Shown in pieces: positions 1 to 10,348 of a stretch of 62,000 nt of DNA. The DNA is from Cryptomeria japonica (taxonomy: Eukaryota; Streptophyta; Pinopsida; Cupressales; Cupressaceae): assembly GCF_030272615.1 (NCBI RefSeq), contig NC_081414.1, positions 313,011,664 through 313,073,663 on the forward strand, in the 5' to 3' direction. The notes under the pieces were generated by a model. It saw nothing but the letters and a program-made list of their open reading frames with translations. It was not told the origin of the DNA and made no database searches. A program made the position numbers and the translations under genes. How positions within the stretch are numbered: the stretch's first letter is position 1; each line of letters starts with the position of its first letter.

Positions 1-63
1 ATACATACATATACTTATACATATACTTAAACATACATATACATACATATACATACATACATA

Positions 64-95
<32 letters not shown>

Positions 96-103
96 CATAC
101 ATA

Positions 104-135
<32 letters not shown>

Positions 136-374
136 CATACATACATACATACATGTATATATGTGTATGTATGTATATGTATGTATATTTCTATATGTAT
201 GTATGTATATATGCATGCATGCATGCATGTATGTATGTATGTATCTATATGTATGTATGTATGTATGTGTACATATTATGTATGCATGTATATGTATATG
301 TATACACATACATACATACATGTATATGTATACATATACATATATGTGTATGTATATATATGTATGTATGTATT

Positions 375-405
<31 letters not shown>

Positions 406-457
406 ATGTATATATATATATACACACACACACACACATATATAGATATATAGATAT

Positions 458-488
<31 letters not shown>
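1..488. repeat. Compound microsatellite, (TACA)n/(TATG)n/(GT)n
   Basis: Nearly 490 bases of tetranucleotide repeats (ATAC/TACA, then ATGT/TATG) with TA, GT and CA dinucleotide runs. The strand composition switches from ATAC-type to ATGT-type near 150, so the two halves are partly inverted and could fold on each other. The long open frames here encode only Tyr/Ile/His/Cys/Val/Met repeats and are not genes. The array ends abruptly at the psaA fragment. Confidence 0.95.
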
Positions 489-490
489 TT

Positions 491-1240
491 CAGGTTTTTT
501 GACTTTTCATGGAGGACTCAACCTAGTAACAGGGGGTCTGTGGCTGACTGATAATGCACACCACCATTTGGCTATTGCAATTCTTTTTCTAATCATCGGT
601 CATATGTATAGAATCAATTGGGTTATTGGTCATAACCTCAAGGATATTTTGGAAGCTCATAAAGGTCCATTTATAGGGGAAGGGCATAAAGGTCTTTACG
701 GGATCTTAATTACTTCATGGCATGCTCAATTAGCTCTTAACCTAGCTATGCTAGGGTCTTTAACTATTGTTGTAGCTCACCGTATGTATTTTATGTCTCC
801 CTATCCATATCTAGCTACTGACTATGGTACCCAACTATCTTTGTTCATGCACCATATGTGGATTGGTGGATTTCTCATAGTTGGTGTTGTTGCACATGCA
901 ACTATTTTTATGGTAAGAGACTATGATCCGACTACTCAATACAACAATCTTTTAGACCGTGTTCCAAGACATTGTGATGCAATCGTTTCACACCTCAACT
1001 GGGCATGCATTTTCTTAGGTTTCCATAGTTTTGGTCTATATATTCATAATGATGCTATGAATTCTTTATGACGTCCTAAAGATATATTTTCAGATACTGC
1101 TATACAATTACAACCTATCTTTGCTCAATGGATACAAAACACTCATGCTTTAGCACCCGATTTAATAGCTCCTGATGCAACAACAATCAACAACTTAACC
1201 TGAGGAGGTGGCAATTTGATAGCATTAGGTGCCATAATGA
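491..1240 (+). pseudogene. psaA: Chloroplast psaA fragment in nuclear DNA (NUPT)
   Basis: The translation matches the middle third of PsaA, the photosystem I P700 apoprotein A1. It shows the His-rich membrane-segment motifs of that protein ([94 protein letters not shown]). About 250 codons of roughly 750 are present, with neither the start nor the end of the gene. The frame is broken by TGA at 1069-1071, where the family has a Gly codon, and by a second TGA near 1201, where the family has the Trp of TWGGG. Many further substitutions hit otherwise invariant residues. Microsatellites abut both ends and no other plastid gene is adjacent. I read it as an old plastid-to-nucleus transfer that is not expressed as protein. 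A plastid contig is ruled out by the flanks. Confidence 0.93.
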
Positions 1241-1563
1241 TGTGTGTGTGTGTGTGTGTGTGTGCATATGTATGTATGTATGTATGTACACACACACACA
1301 CAGAGTTTAGGGTTTAGGGTTTCACACACACACACACACATATATGTATGTACATACATATGAATATACATACATACATACATACATACATACATACATA
1401 CATACATACATACATGCATGCATACATACATACATACATATATACATATACGTGTATATACACACACATATACATATACACACACATCATATATATACAT
1501 GTCTGTGTATATGTATATGTGTGTGTGTGTATACATGTATATTTATGTATGTATGTATGTATG

Positions 1564-1595
<32 letters not shown>
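1241..1595. repeat. Compound microsatellite right of psaA, with two TTTAGGG units
   Basis: GT/CA runs, then long ATAC and TATG tetranucleotide runs of the same kind as on the left side of the psaA piece. At 1306-1322 there are two tandem copies of TTTAGGG, the plant telomere unit, too few to be a telomere. The frames read across this stretch are repeat artefacts. Confidence 0.93.
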
Positions 1596-1596
<1 letters not shown>

Positions 1597-4500
1597 CGAC
1601 CTGCATTTTATTAATTCCATGTTACACCATATGCAAATCGTTCAAACATCACATAGTGGTGAGCATAGAGGTGGTCAACATGTGTAAGGGGGTGACCACC
1701 ATAAAGGTGGCACACCCTATTCTCAAGGGAAGGGATAACCATGGGAGAAGTGCATAAGTATTGGATATGCCAAGTGTACATTTCAACCCCAGTTTAATAA
1801 GGGGTGAGCATAGAGTTAGGGAGGTCTCTAGACCCATTCAAATGAGAAGCGAGCCATGTGCAAGAAACGCCTATAATAAGTGGATGGCAATGCGAACTAG
1901 TCAATTACGCATCGATATAATTATTAAGGAAAACACTTTTATTAATAGTAGTATTTAGAGTTAGAAACCTATTTGTTTAGGTAAATGATTAATGCTAACT
2001 AATCACAATTGACTAAGCATAATATTTAGGATGATACGTAGTAGTATTTTATTGGACTATTATGTGTCAACCTTATAGTTAGAGAGTAGCCACATAGTCT
2101 TAGCGGTGGCAATGAGAGAGAGAGAGTGGTGGCAATGAGAGAGAACTTAATTGTAGCACCAATTCTCTCAAACTTGTGTATAAATAGAGGAGCTCTCTTA
2201 GAGTATATCATCATCTCATCTCATCTTTTCATCTCCGCAATCTCTTTTCATTTTGCTTATTGATCTTTGTTTTCATTATTCTTCATTAGTGAGAGAAAGA
2301 TGATAGTTCAAGTATTGTGAGGAAGAAGGTTAGTTGTTATCAATGAGAGCTTGTGAATTTTTATGTTAGTGGATAAGTTGTGAAGCTAGCGTTATTGCGA
2401 GAAGGAATTGGTATTGTGTGGAAGCTATAAACTAGGCATGAGGATTCTATCTTTTCTTTTATATTGTTATATGTATATATATAGAACAAGTTATTGTAGA
2501 AGCTTAATTAAAGCAATGATTGAGATTGTGTTACTTGTAGAATATACATTCTTGAGTTGATAGAAACTTGATAATCATTATGAATAGATTTACGTACATG
2601 TATGTAATAGCTAAGTTAGAGTTGTGCTAAGGTGTGTATCTTTAATATAGAGGAATGACTAATTTGGTTAATCTTGGGGTTAGGTCAATCCGTGGATGGG
2701 AATAACCTAGTTAGTCATTCTATTATTAACCTTATGGGACTGGTATGAGAATAAATTAAGTGGCCAATTTACCAAATAAAGCAATGAAGTGGGTGGACAT
2801 ACGACTCACACTCAAAGTATTGATGATGAATTCTTTGGCCAAAGTAGTGTAGGTTGCCACTGTCTACACTGTCAGTTCATTGTGATCCAAGTTTACATAC
2901 TAGACAGGGAATGACACGCATATAGGTTGTAGCCAATGTATGGTAGCTCTAGTTATGTAGGACACAACACTATGCTCATAAGGCTATTATTTTGACTGTA
3001 AAGTCTTGGTTGGGTGGAAAAAACTCTTGAGTGATGCTCTTCCTCATGTAGTTGGTGACTGAAATTTGAGGATGTATGCCATCAAGGACATCTAGACCAT
3101 TTGTTTTTCTTATGTTTCATTAAGCTCATAGAAGCTTTGTATGTATTCAAATAATCCTAAAGTAAATGGAAGTTTGGAAAGGAAAAATGTAAATACTTTC
3201 ATATGTTTATGAAAATGATATTGTATACATGATTTATGACGAAATGGAAAAGTTGAAATGGGAATTATTTCAAATATGCATCTCGTTTATGAAATGAAAA
3301 AAGGAAAATTTTTATTACTTGTATGTTGGAAATTTATTTCATTCACTCGTGGGTTAAAACTTAGTAGATTGAATGGCTAGAACAATGGGCATGCTAAATT
3401 TTCATCCTGTTTGCATTAATTGCTTGAACGTTTCCTCAATGCTATCACAATTTTCTTGGGTTGAAAGGAATTTTCCCTTTATTGGAGATTTGTGGGTATG
3501 TTGTTCTTGTATCATATGTTGAATTTTTTCCCACCAAGATAGAAAAAGTTGTATTATATTTTATTATAAATCAATAAAGGTATCTTCAATCACAACCTCC
3601 ATTATCTTATCAATATTTTTTTATGAACAAATGGTATAATCAACAACACTTGGTCCATTGCAAATTTTGTATGTATAATTTCTAGAGCTCTTCATTTCGA
3701 CCATACCATTGCAAACAATTAAATCAAAAGTACCACATAGAATAAGTAATTCTTCACCAATTGTGTTAGTATCCCTTTCATTTGTCAAATACCTTGACCA
3801 TCAATAATTTTTCACTTCAATAAGACATAAAGGGTTATTATCTTCCTTGTTGAATAAGATTCCAATTTGTTGATTAGATGTCTTCGCATTGAAGTCATTT
3901 AGATATAATTACTCCAACTTGTTGGGATAAATATGAATGTCTTCTTTTAGTGTTGCAAAAGGGTCCTTACATTCTCTCTCTTTTTTTTAGGTTTTTGACA
4001 CTAGAGAGGCAAAATAACATGCTGTAATTCTTGTGTGCCTATCGTTCTCAATTTTTTTACAATCAAATGTATTGCTTATTTGGGTTTTATTTCTCCAACT
4101 TAATGTTTCTTCCCCATGTATTTTTTATTAAGACCGTCATACCACCATAACCTTTGCCATTTTCAATCACATCGTTCCAAATTACAATTTATGTGTATCC
4201 TTCAAAAATAGACAATTTGCACCCATTGTACTCATGAATTTCCACTAGACATATTTATATAGTACCCATAAGATTCAAGCTTTAGGACTTCCCAACATAA
4301 CTTTAACTCAAATACACTTATTAATAAAAATTTCCACCAAACTATTACTTCATTTACAAAACCTTTACCAAATATTATGACTTAGAAGAAGAAGAAGAAA
4401 TTATTTTAACGTCCACGAGACTAAATATAGCCCATGGGACAAATCCTTTCACAAACCAACTTCTGCATTTCAACTCTTTTCTTGTTCAAATGATGATGAA

Positions 4501-6019
4501 AGTGCCTAACGATATTTCACATATATATCGTTATCAAATTCAAAAAGATTAGGCCAACTCAAACATACTTATTAATAAAATTTCCACCAAACTACTACTT
4601 CGTTTACCAAACCTTCATCAAACATTATGGCATATAAATCATTCATCAAATTCAAAGGATAAAACAATCTTTATTAATCCATTGAACTTAGAGATTAGTG
4701 ATTTGACTTAGGTGAACAAAAAATACAAAAGGCAGCATATTGTTAATCATGTTCTGCAACACGTGCTGACGACTGGATCTATTCATATGCACGTGCAAGG
4801 GACTAGTTTGAAAAGCCACAGGAATTTGTATGTTACATTTTTTAAAGAAAATGCTGAGATTGCAGCTTGTTTTCACTCTTTAAAATAAATAAATAAATAT
4901 TATTATAACGCTCCGATATATTTATAACGATGAACATGAGTTAAAGCAGAAACAGAATCTATATTAGTCCAAATAGACGGTGTGCATTCTGATCGGGTTA
5001 ATTTCAGGAAAAAAACACTCCGCCGAAGGATTTATTGCACTGCTATGCAAATTTAGAGGTTAGCCTGTAAATTCATCAAAATTTGTTTATTTTTTGGGGA
5101 TAGTATAGTGCTCTGGCTAAATAATTTAACTCTTAATTTAGATGAACAAGAAATTTTCTTTGTCGAGTTTCCGAATTTCTCGGAATAGTGCATTTTTCTG
5201 TTTTATGATGCCGCTGCGTTGTTTCAAACGATTGTGTAGAAGGCTAAAAGGCTATTCGTGATTTTGTTTCATATTTTAAAAAGAAATAAAATTTAAACCT
5301 AAAGAGGCTATTGTATGAGCTCCAATGTTTGAGCAGGGAAATGCCTGCGCAAATTTTTGCATGCAGCTGATAATAATTTTCATTTTAGAAATTTTAAGCT
5401 TCCACAGTCTATAATTTACAAAATTGGATCTCTGCTGACAAAGTTTTTGACAATCGATGATTTGAATCAGACTACATGGTCCCAGGCGTCCATATATTTA
5501 CAATTATTACAGAATCTAATCTCAATTCGGTATTTGTGGGTATAATAAAGTTCAAACTTTTCGACCTAAAACTTCAGTTCAATGCTTTTGTTTTCAAAAT
5601 TTAATTCAATAAATTCCTTAATGGATAATCTGCATCTTAGATACCATAATTGAAGGGTATTTCTGTGAAATTCGTTAGGGGCTTGCATCTTGTTTGTCCA
5701 TTGTGGTACGTTGCACCCAGTGAATTGGATGCAGTAATTCACCCCAATTCAACACTTTATCATGTGTCTAGGCTCTAGGGCATTTGAATCTTGGGCTGCA
5801 GTATGTTAGTTTCACTGCTTTATCATTGAAGCTGATTCCATTAAACCTAACTTAAAATTTTAGTAATGACAAAGAAAATCTTTAGTAAACAAAAATCATT
5901 GCTTACTGGAACAATCAAAGTAGATCAATTTCAGATTTTAGCTGAGAAATAAATAGCTTTGTTCAGGGGACTTACAAATCAATTGTTATGTGACTTTTTT
6001 CCAAGAGAAGATTAAACTA
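1596..6019. other. AT-rich intergenic DNA, no gene recognised
   Basis: No coding frame longer than about 65 codons and no known domain. The 1.6-2.9 kb part looks like worn LTR sequence: GA-rich runs, a TATA box, then a CT-rich stretch. A stretch of about 80 bp near 4305-4385 recurs with changes near 4555-4630 (shared core ATTTCCACCAAACTA), so it was duplicated. Nothing else can be supported. Confidence 0.5.
2179..2187 (+). promoter_or_regulatory. TATA box, possibly of a decayed LTR
   Basis: TATAAATAG followed by AGGAGCTCTCT and a CT-rich stretch is the usual arrangement at the U3/R border of plant LTRs. No LTR ends or primer-binding site were found nearby, so a chance TATA box or a promoter of another kind is possible. 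Confidence 0.35.
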
Positions 6020-6838
6020 TGAAATATCCCGTTATAATTAAAAGGGAGATGAAAATGAGGGATATTATGATCCTTTGATTTAAAGAGGGATTAATAAAGA
6101 ATAGTTATGAAAACCCTTTAAAGAGGGAGAGGAATAATTATTTATTAAAAAATAATTAAAAGGAAACTCTTGTGAAAAGGTGTGATAGTTTAGAAACCAC
6201 CCCTTAAAATGTTATATAAAGAATTCATGTGAGAAGAGGGGGCGTGGAGATCACTCAAGGAAGAAGAAGGAGGTGGCTTGGTGGACTATGGGCTTGGAGA
6301 AGGGGGTACATTGAGTGTGTCCAACTCGAGGTACAAAGTGCACCTAGGATTTTCTTGGCTAGGGTTGTTGTGCATGTTGAGCAATTACTTTGGAGCATGT
6401 TGTATGCATGTTGAGTAATCTTTGGAGCATGATGTGTTGATGCTTGGGAAGTCTCTGTGTTAGTTCTGAATAAGAATTGGTTCCTCATAGATGCGCCATA
6501 GCTATGAGGGCCAAGACCATTGGAATCTTCTTAGAATGGAGTGAGAATGACCATTCCAAGTGCTCAAGATTAAGATAAGTATTGGAAACCTTTGATAATA
6601 AAAGTTATTGAGAATATAATATATGAATTTGATGATAAAATGACTGATTTATGTGGTTATGTTATTCAATTTATTATGTTAGATATTTCCTTCAGAGTTC
6701 TTATAAATAATCACACATGTAGTATGCATTATTATTTATATCTACTTTGATAAAATAATCTATTACAAATAATATCAACTCTAGTATTATTTCCGTTGCA
6801 AATATTTGATATAACTCCAGGAGAAAAGTGCCATTACA
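6020..6838 (+). mobile_element. LTR of a retrotransposon (819 bp), 5' LTR by position
   Basis: It begins TGAAATATCCCG and ends GCCATTACA, the TG...CA ends expected of an LTR, and is followed after two bases by a primer-binding site. A TATA-like TTATATAAAG lies near 6211, about 190 bases in, and GA-rich sequence follows it. No gag or pol is recognisable downstream before the SINE and hAT element at 7.2-8.4 kb, so the internal part is lost or too worn. The second LTR was not found. Confidence 0.68.
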
Positions 6839-6840
6839 TT

Positions 6841-6852
6841 TGGTATTAGAGC
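6841..6852 (+). other. Retroelement primer-binding site (initiator tRNA-Met type)
   Basis: TGGTATTAGAGC is one base from TGGTATCAGAGC, the standard plant sequence complementary to the 3' end of initiator tRNA-Met. It lies two bases after the LTR end at 6838. The single C-to-T change fits methylation-driven decay. Confidence 0.7.
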
Positions 6853-7198
6853 TTAAATTGCTTAAATTTTAAGACAAATTTTAAAAGATAATTTTTATTA
6901 GTCGCCATAAAAAAAATTATGATATAACACTATTGATGTCTACAATTATATTATATTTTCATACCAACCCATATTTTATAAAATTCAACATATCATGATT
7001 CATTATACATCAAATAATTTCAAATTATTAATAAATAATCATAAGACTCATCTTTAGAATGATTATCTTAAATATTTGTCAAATGCAATTTAGAAACTTT
7101 AATTGTAGCAATAAATTTAAGATTTTTGCTTTATGTATAAACTTAGAAAATATTCATTGTTATAATTGTTTTCTAATCTTACTCTCATTTTGCTGATA

Positions 7199-7357
7199 TT
7201 GGCATGGTGTAATGGTTAAGTTGTGTTGTTGTTCTTGCCATCAATGTTCAAACCCCACTGGGTTGTATTGTTAAATGTTTATATCAGGGATGAGGTTCCT
7301 CGCTTGTGACCTCACTGGTTGCTTTGGGTCAAAAATAATTGTGACCTCATTTTTTTG
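7199..7357 (+). mobile_element. tRNA-derived SINE-like element
   Basis: The head carries a pol III A box (TGGTGTAATGG, 7205-7215) and a B box (GTTCAAACCCC, 7246-7256) at tRNA-like spacing. No acceptor stem or anticodon arm of a working tRNA can be folded. A unique body follows and a T run lies at about 7351. This layout is that of plant Au-like tRNA SINEs, but the family assignment is not certain. No target duplication was found. Confidence 0.5.
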
Positions 7358-7598
7358 ACCTATACACTTTATTGCCAATGCAAATCTACATTTAGAGAGA
7401 CCAAGGAAAGTTGTTGCCATTACATAGATATGAAGAAAGTTGCTACGACTGTAATTTGTAAGTAATATTCCAATTAGTCACATTATTTTATCATGCTCTT
7501 ATTTTTGTTTAGTTTAAAAACTTAATATTGTTTAAAGATTTTTTTATTTTCTTTAATTTTTTTTTATCATAGTGCGTTTTGTAAACAAATCTTTTATA

Positions 7599-8403
7599 CA
7601 ATGTTCCAAATGGATGCGTTTTATTGGATGTCCCCAAGATGTGGGGACTTGAGGGTGACATCCCCCAATCATCCCACCACCGTCGCTCAAGGATGTTTCC
7701 AAGACGCCCCTTGGTTTGGGGTACTTTGAGATGTTGCAGAGACATTCAGGAGACTTCGAGTCTCCCAACCATCCCAAGAACATCCAAGCATTGACCTTTG
7801 ACCCCGCCGGGGGATTTTCCCCTAGACCCTTGCAAGGGGCGCTACCCCTTGACCTTGCTAGGGGCTCTACCCCGAAACCCTGCAAAGGGAACTACTCCTT
7901 GACCCTGCTGGGGGATTTTCCCCTAGACCCTTGCAAGGGGCGCTACCCCTTGACCTTGCTAGGGGCTCTACCCCTAAACCCTGCAAGGGGAACTACTCCT
8001 TGACCCCAAAACCAATGCATTCATTGCCATGTGTTTAATGTTTGTTAGTTTAAAGTTTACTTGGTATGCCAAAGTTCATTTGCAAGTCTTATACATATTC
8101 CTTATTTGTCACCAGACCTCTACCCACCACTATTAATGCTCATTGCAATTATTGCCATGTTTTTATGTTTATTAGTTTAAACTTTACTTAGTATGCCAAA
8201 GTTTCATTTGCAATTGTTATACATATTCCTTACACATCTTTTTTATAACTAATTTTTCAAGTACTATAGATGTTTGTGCCACCCTCTACCCCGCTGCCTC
8301 ACCATCCCCCTACCATCCCCAAACTTAGGCCCTTGGTCCCCCATCCTCAAAGTCTGTCCCCATGTCCCCTCGCTTTCCCATCAGAAAACTCTGTAGAACT
8401 ATA
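7599..8403 (-). mobile_element. Non-autonomous hAT-type element, copy A
   Basis: It is bounded by an exact 8-bp direct repeat CTTTTATA (7591-7598 and 8404-8411), the target-duplication length of hAT transposons. The ends are weakly inverted (CAATGTTCCA against TATAGTTCTA). GC-rich arrays lie inside both ends: GGGGACTTGAGG-type units near 7.63-7.79 kb and CCCC-rich units near 8.28-8.39 kb, the latter sharing the phrase CCCCAAACTTAGGCCCTTGG with copy C. The middle holds a 101-bp tandem repeat, and an AT-rich part of about 100 bp that is itself duplicated (8015-8107 and 8137-8235). There is no transposase frame. Orientation is set by similarity to copies B and C. Confidence 0.7.
7800..8001. repeat. 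Two tandem 101-bp units built of 25-bp palindromic subunits
   Basis: Each 101-bp unit holds four related subunits of about 25 bp around CCCTTGCAAGGGG or CCTTGCTAGGGG. The two units differ at only a few bases, so the duplication is recent compared with the subunits. Related GGGGCAGCGCCCC subunits occur inside hAT copies B and C. Confidence 0.85.
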
Positions 8404-10275
8404 CTTTTATATTTGAATTTGTGATTCTTAAATTAATTAAAAATGTATAATTTTCTATTATTAGTGAGCATATTTGATCGAATTTCTCACAAACCAAATT
8501 TGAGATCTACTCATATTATTGAAAATTAAGATGGTCAGTGATACTAGTTTTTAAACAATTTTCTCTACAATTAAAGAGATACATTTCTCTATAGATCCCA
8601 CTATACTTTGTACACTGTACCTAGAGAAACAAATTTCTTAGAGATCCATATGTCTTTTCTTCTTTTAAATAGCTTCAGAATTGTATTATAGGCTCTTTGA
8701 CAGATGCGCAAACTATAATTTCGAAAATTTGGAAAGTGAAATGCATTGTAGGCTCTTTGATAAATGCTATTTGAACAATTATTTTGACAATTTGTATTTT
8801 TTTAAACATCAAGTGAAAAACATTTAAATTGCCAAACTGCCGTAAGATTTTCATATGACAGATAGGGATGACTGTCAAATTTCAGGGCTGGTTGAATCCC
8901 ATTATTCATCGTAAGGATACTGTTTCAGATTTTCAGCCTCCTTTGGATGAAGATACTTTTCTTGATGTTGACACTTTTATAACTGCTTCAATACCACTTA
9001 GTTTGCCACAAAAGGTTCTTTCGAATTCAAGTTATGTGAATATCCTCATCATCATTTGAGCACCACTTTCCACATCTTCAGCAGAAACCAGGAACAATTT
9101 CCTGAAAGCAGACTGGAAATGATGAGGCAATCACATGTGCTGTATTGTATTTTTGTTGCGTATTCTTGTTATTTGCACATCTCTGTGTACCTACCTTAAT
9201 CTAGAAGCTTCCTTTTATATCTTATACTAAATAAATACCTAATATGATAAGAGTCTATAGCTTGCACAGTTATGATTAATCCTTTGTGTTCTTTCTTTCT
9301 TGCAATTGTTCTCATATCATAGCTTCATACTATAGATGTTTATTGTGATACATGACGCTAAGTAACTTATATAATCATCGATGTACTGCATGCCCTGGGA
9401 CCATTTGACTTTATCAACAAATTCGCAAATTCTCAAGCATCGTAACTAAGAATATAGATTTTATCATGACATGTTAATAGATTAACCTGCAAGAGTATTC
9501 AACCACAAATCCATTGTTTAACATGGCCTTTGTTTGTTTATTGAAGCACATGAGCTAATGTTATGCAGCTCAGACGAAAACATGAAAAACGGTAAACAAA
9601 TAAGCAAAGCTAATCTCAAAATTAATTTCACAAATGGTATTTGGAGCCTCAAAATAATAAGTTTTTGAGTTGGATCACAATATATTGTTTCTTGTTGACA
9701 AAAGCATCCAAATTACCTAGTTTGTGACTAGGTGTAGATCAATGCGCAATAGCTAAAATCAATCTACTACATAAAGTACTTTGGTTCTGATTCAGAGTTC
9801 AGACATTTGTCATTCATCCTATTAACTTCACAAACATGCCTGAAACTAATAGTCCTCTCTTTGATTCACATCGTGTAGATAGTATACGAAATCTCAAATT
9901 GCTCTTGAAATTAAGACCTCAAGGAATATAATTAATTTGTCCCTAAATGAGTTTTATTTTAGACCAGGCCTTAGAAACCTTCCGTTGTTGGCTACAAAAT
10001 GAAGAATTAAAGTTTAACAGTTTAACCTAGAGATTTGTTATACAAGCAATACACTTTTGTAAAGATAAGTTTGTTTTCCTTTTGTTTATGATTCATCAAT
10101 ATCGTAGAATTATTTTCTGATTGACAATTAACATTCTGAAGCTCCTCATGATTGAAGAGACTTTGTTAAGAGTACTTTCCTTTTGGTTATTTTCTGATAT
10201 GGTAAATTGTTAGCTTTTAATGACCTTAGTTAACCTCCAGATTGTTTTTAATTATACATGTTTGTGCCCTTTCAG
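8404..10275. other. Region upstream of PMK, no gene recognised
   Basis: AT-rich sequence. A 63-codon frame at 8868-9059 (+) has ordinary amino-acid composition but matches nothing I recognise. The phrase GTAGGCTCTTTGA repeats about 65 bases apart near 8.69 and 8.75 kb. If PMK has an upstream untranslated exon, this is where it and the promoter should lie, but no convincing TATA box or donor can be singled out. Confidence 0.45.
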
Positions 10276-10340
10276 AGAAGAGTTTAATAAAGATCCAGGA
10301 TCAAGCCGAAGTGACAAGAAAGTGAGGAAGACAGTAATCC
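10276..10340 (+). other. PMK: Probable 5' untranslated part of PMK exon 1
   Basis: The ATG at 10341 is preceded by 65 bases that begin just after a good splice acceptor (TTTGTGCCCTTTCAG, ending 10275) with a T-rich tract before it. I infer that an intron interrupts the 5' UTR and that at least one untranslated exon lies upstream. Transcript reads would settle it. A frame running through here from 10220 into intron 1 is not used. Confidence 0.45.
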
Positions 10341-10348
10341 ATGGCTGT
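10341..10348 (+). CDS. PMK: PMK coding exon 1 (ATGGCTGT)
   Basis: Only eight coding bases, Met-Ala and two bases of Val. The donor GTAAGT follows directly. The start is chosen because joining to 10506 restores [11 protein letters not shown], the plant PMK N-terminus, and no other ATG does so. Confidence 0.88.

Noticed and set aside
27-551. Several frames of 65-132 codons on both strands
   Set aside because: They are translations of the TACA/TATG and GT microsatellites; the last part of one runs into psaA in the wrong frame.
1306-1322. Telomere-type TTTAGGG repeats
   Set aside because: Only two units, embedded in microsatellite DNA; not a telomere or a clear interstitial telomere array.
1225-1757. 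Frames across the right microsatellite
   Set aside because: Same repeat artefact, Tyr/Ile/His/Thr/Val runs only.
7201-7262. Functional tRNA gene
   Set aside because: A and B boxes are present, but no acceptor stem or anticodon stem can be formed; better read as a SINE head.
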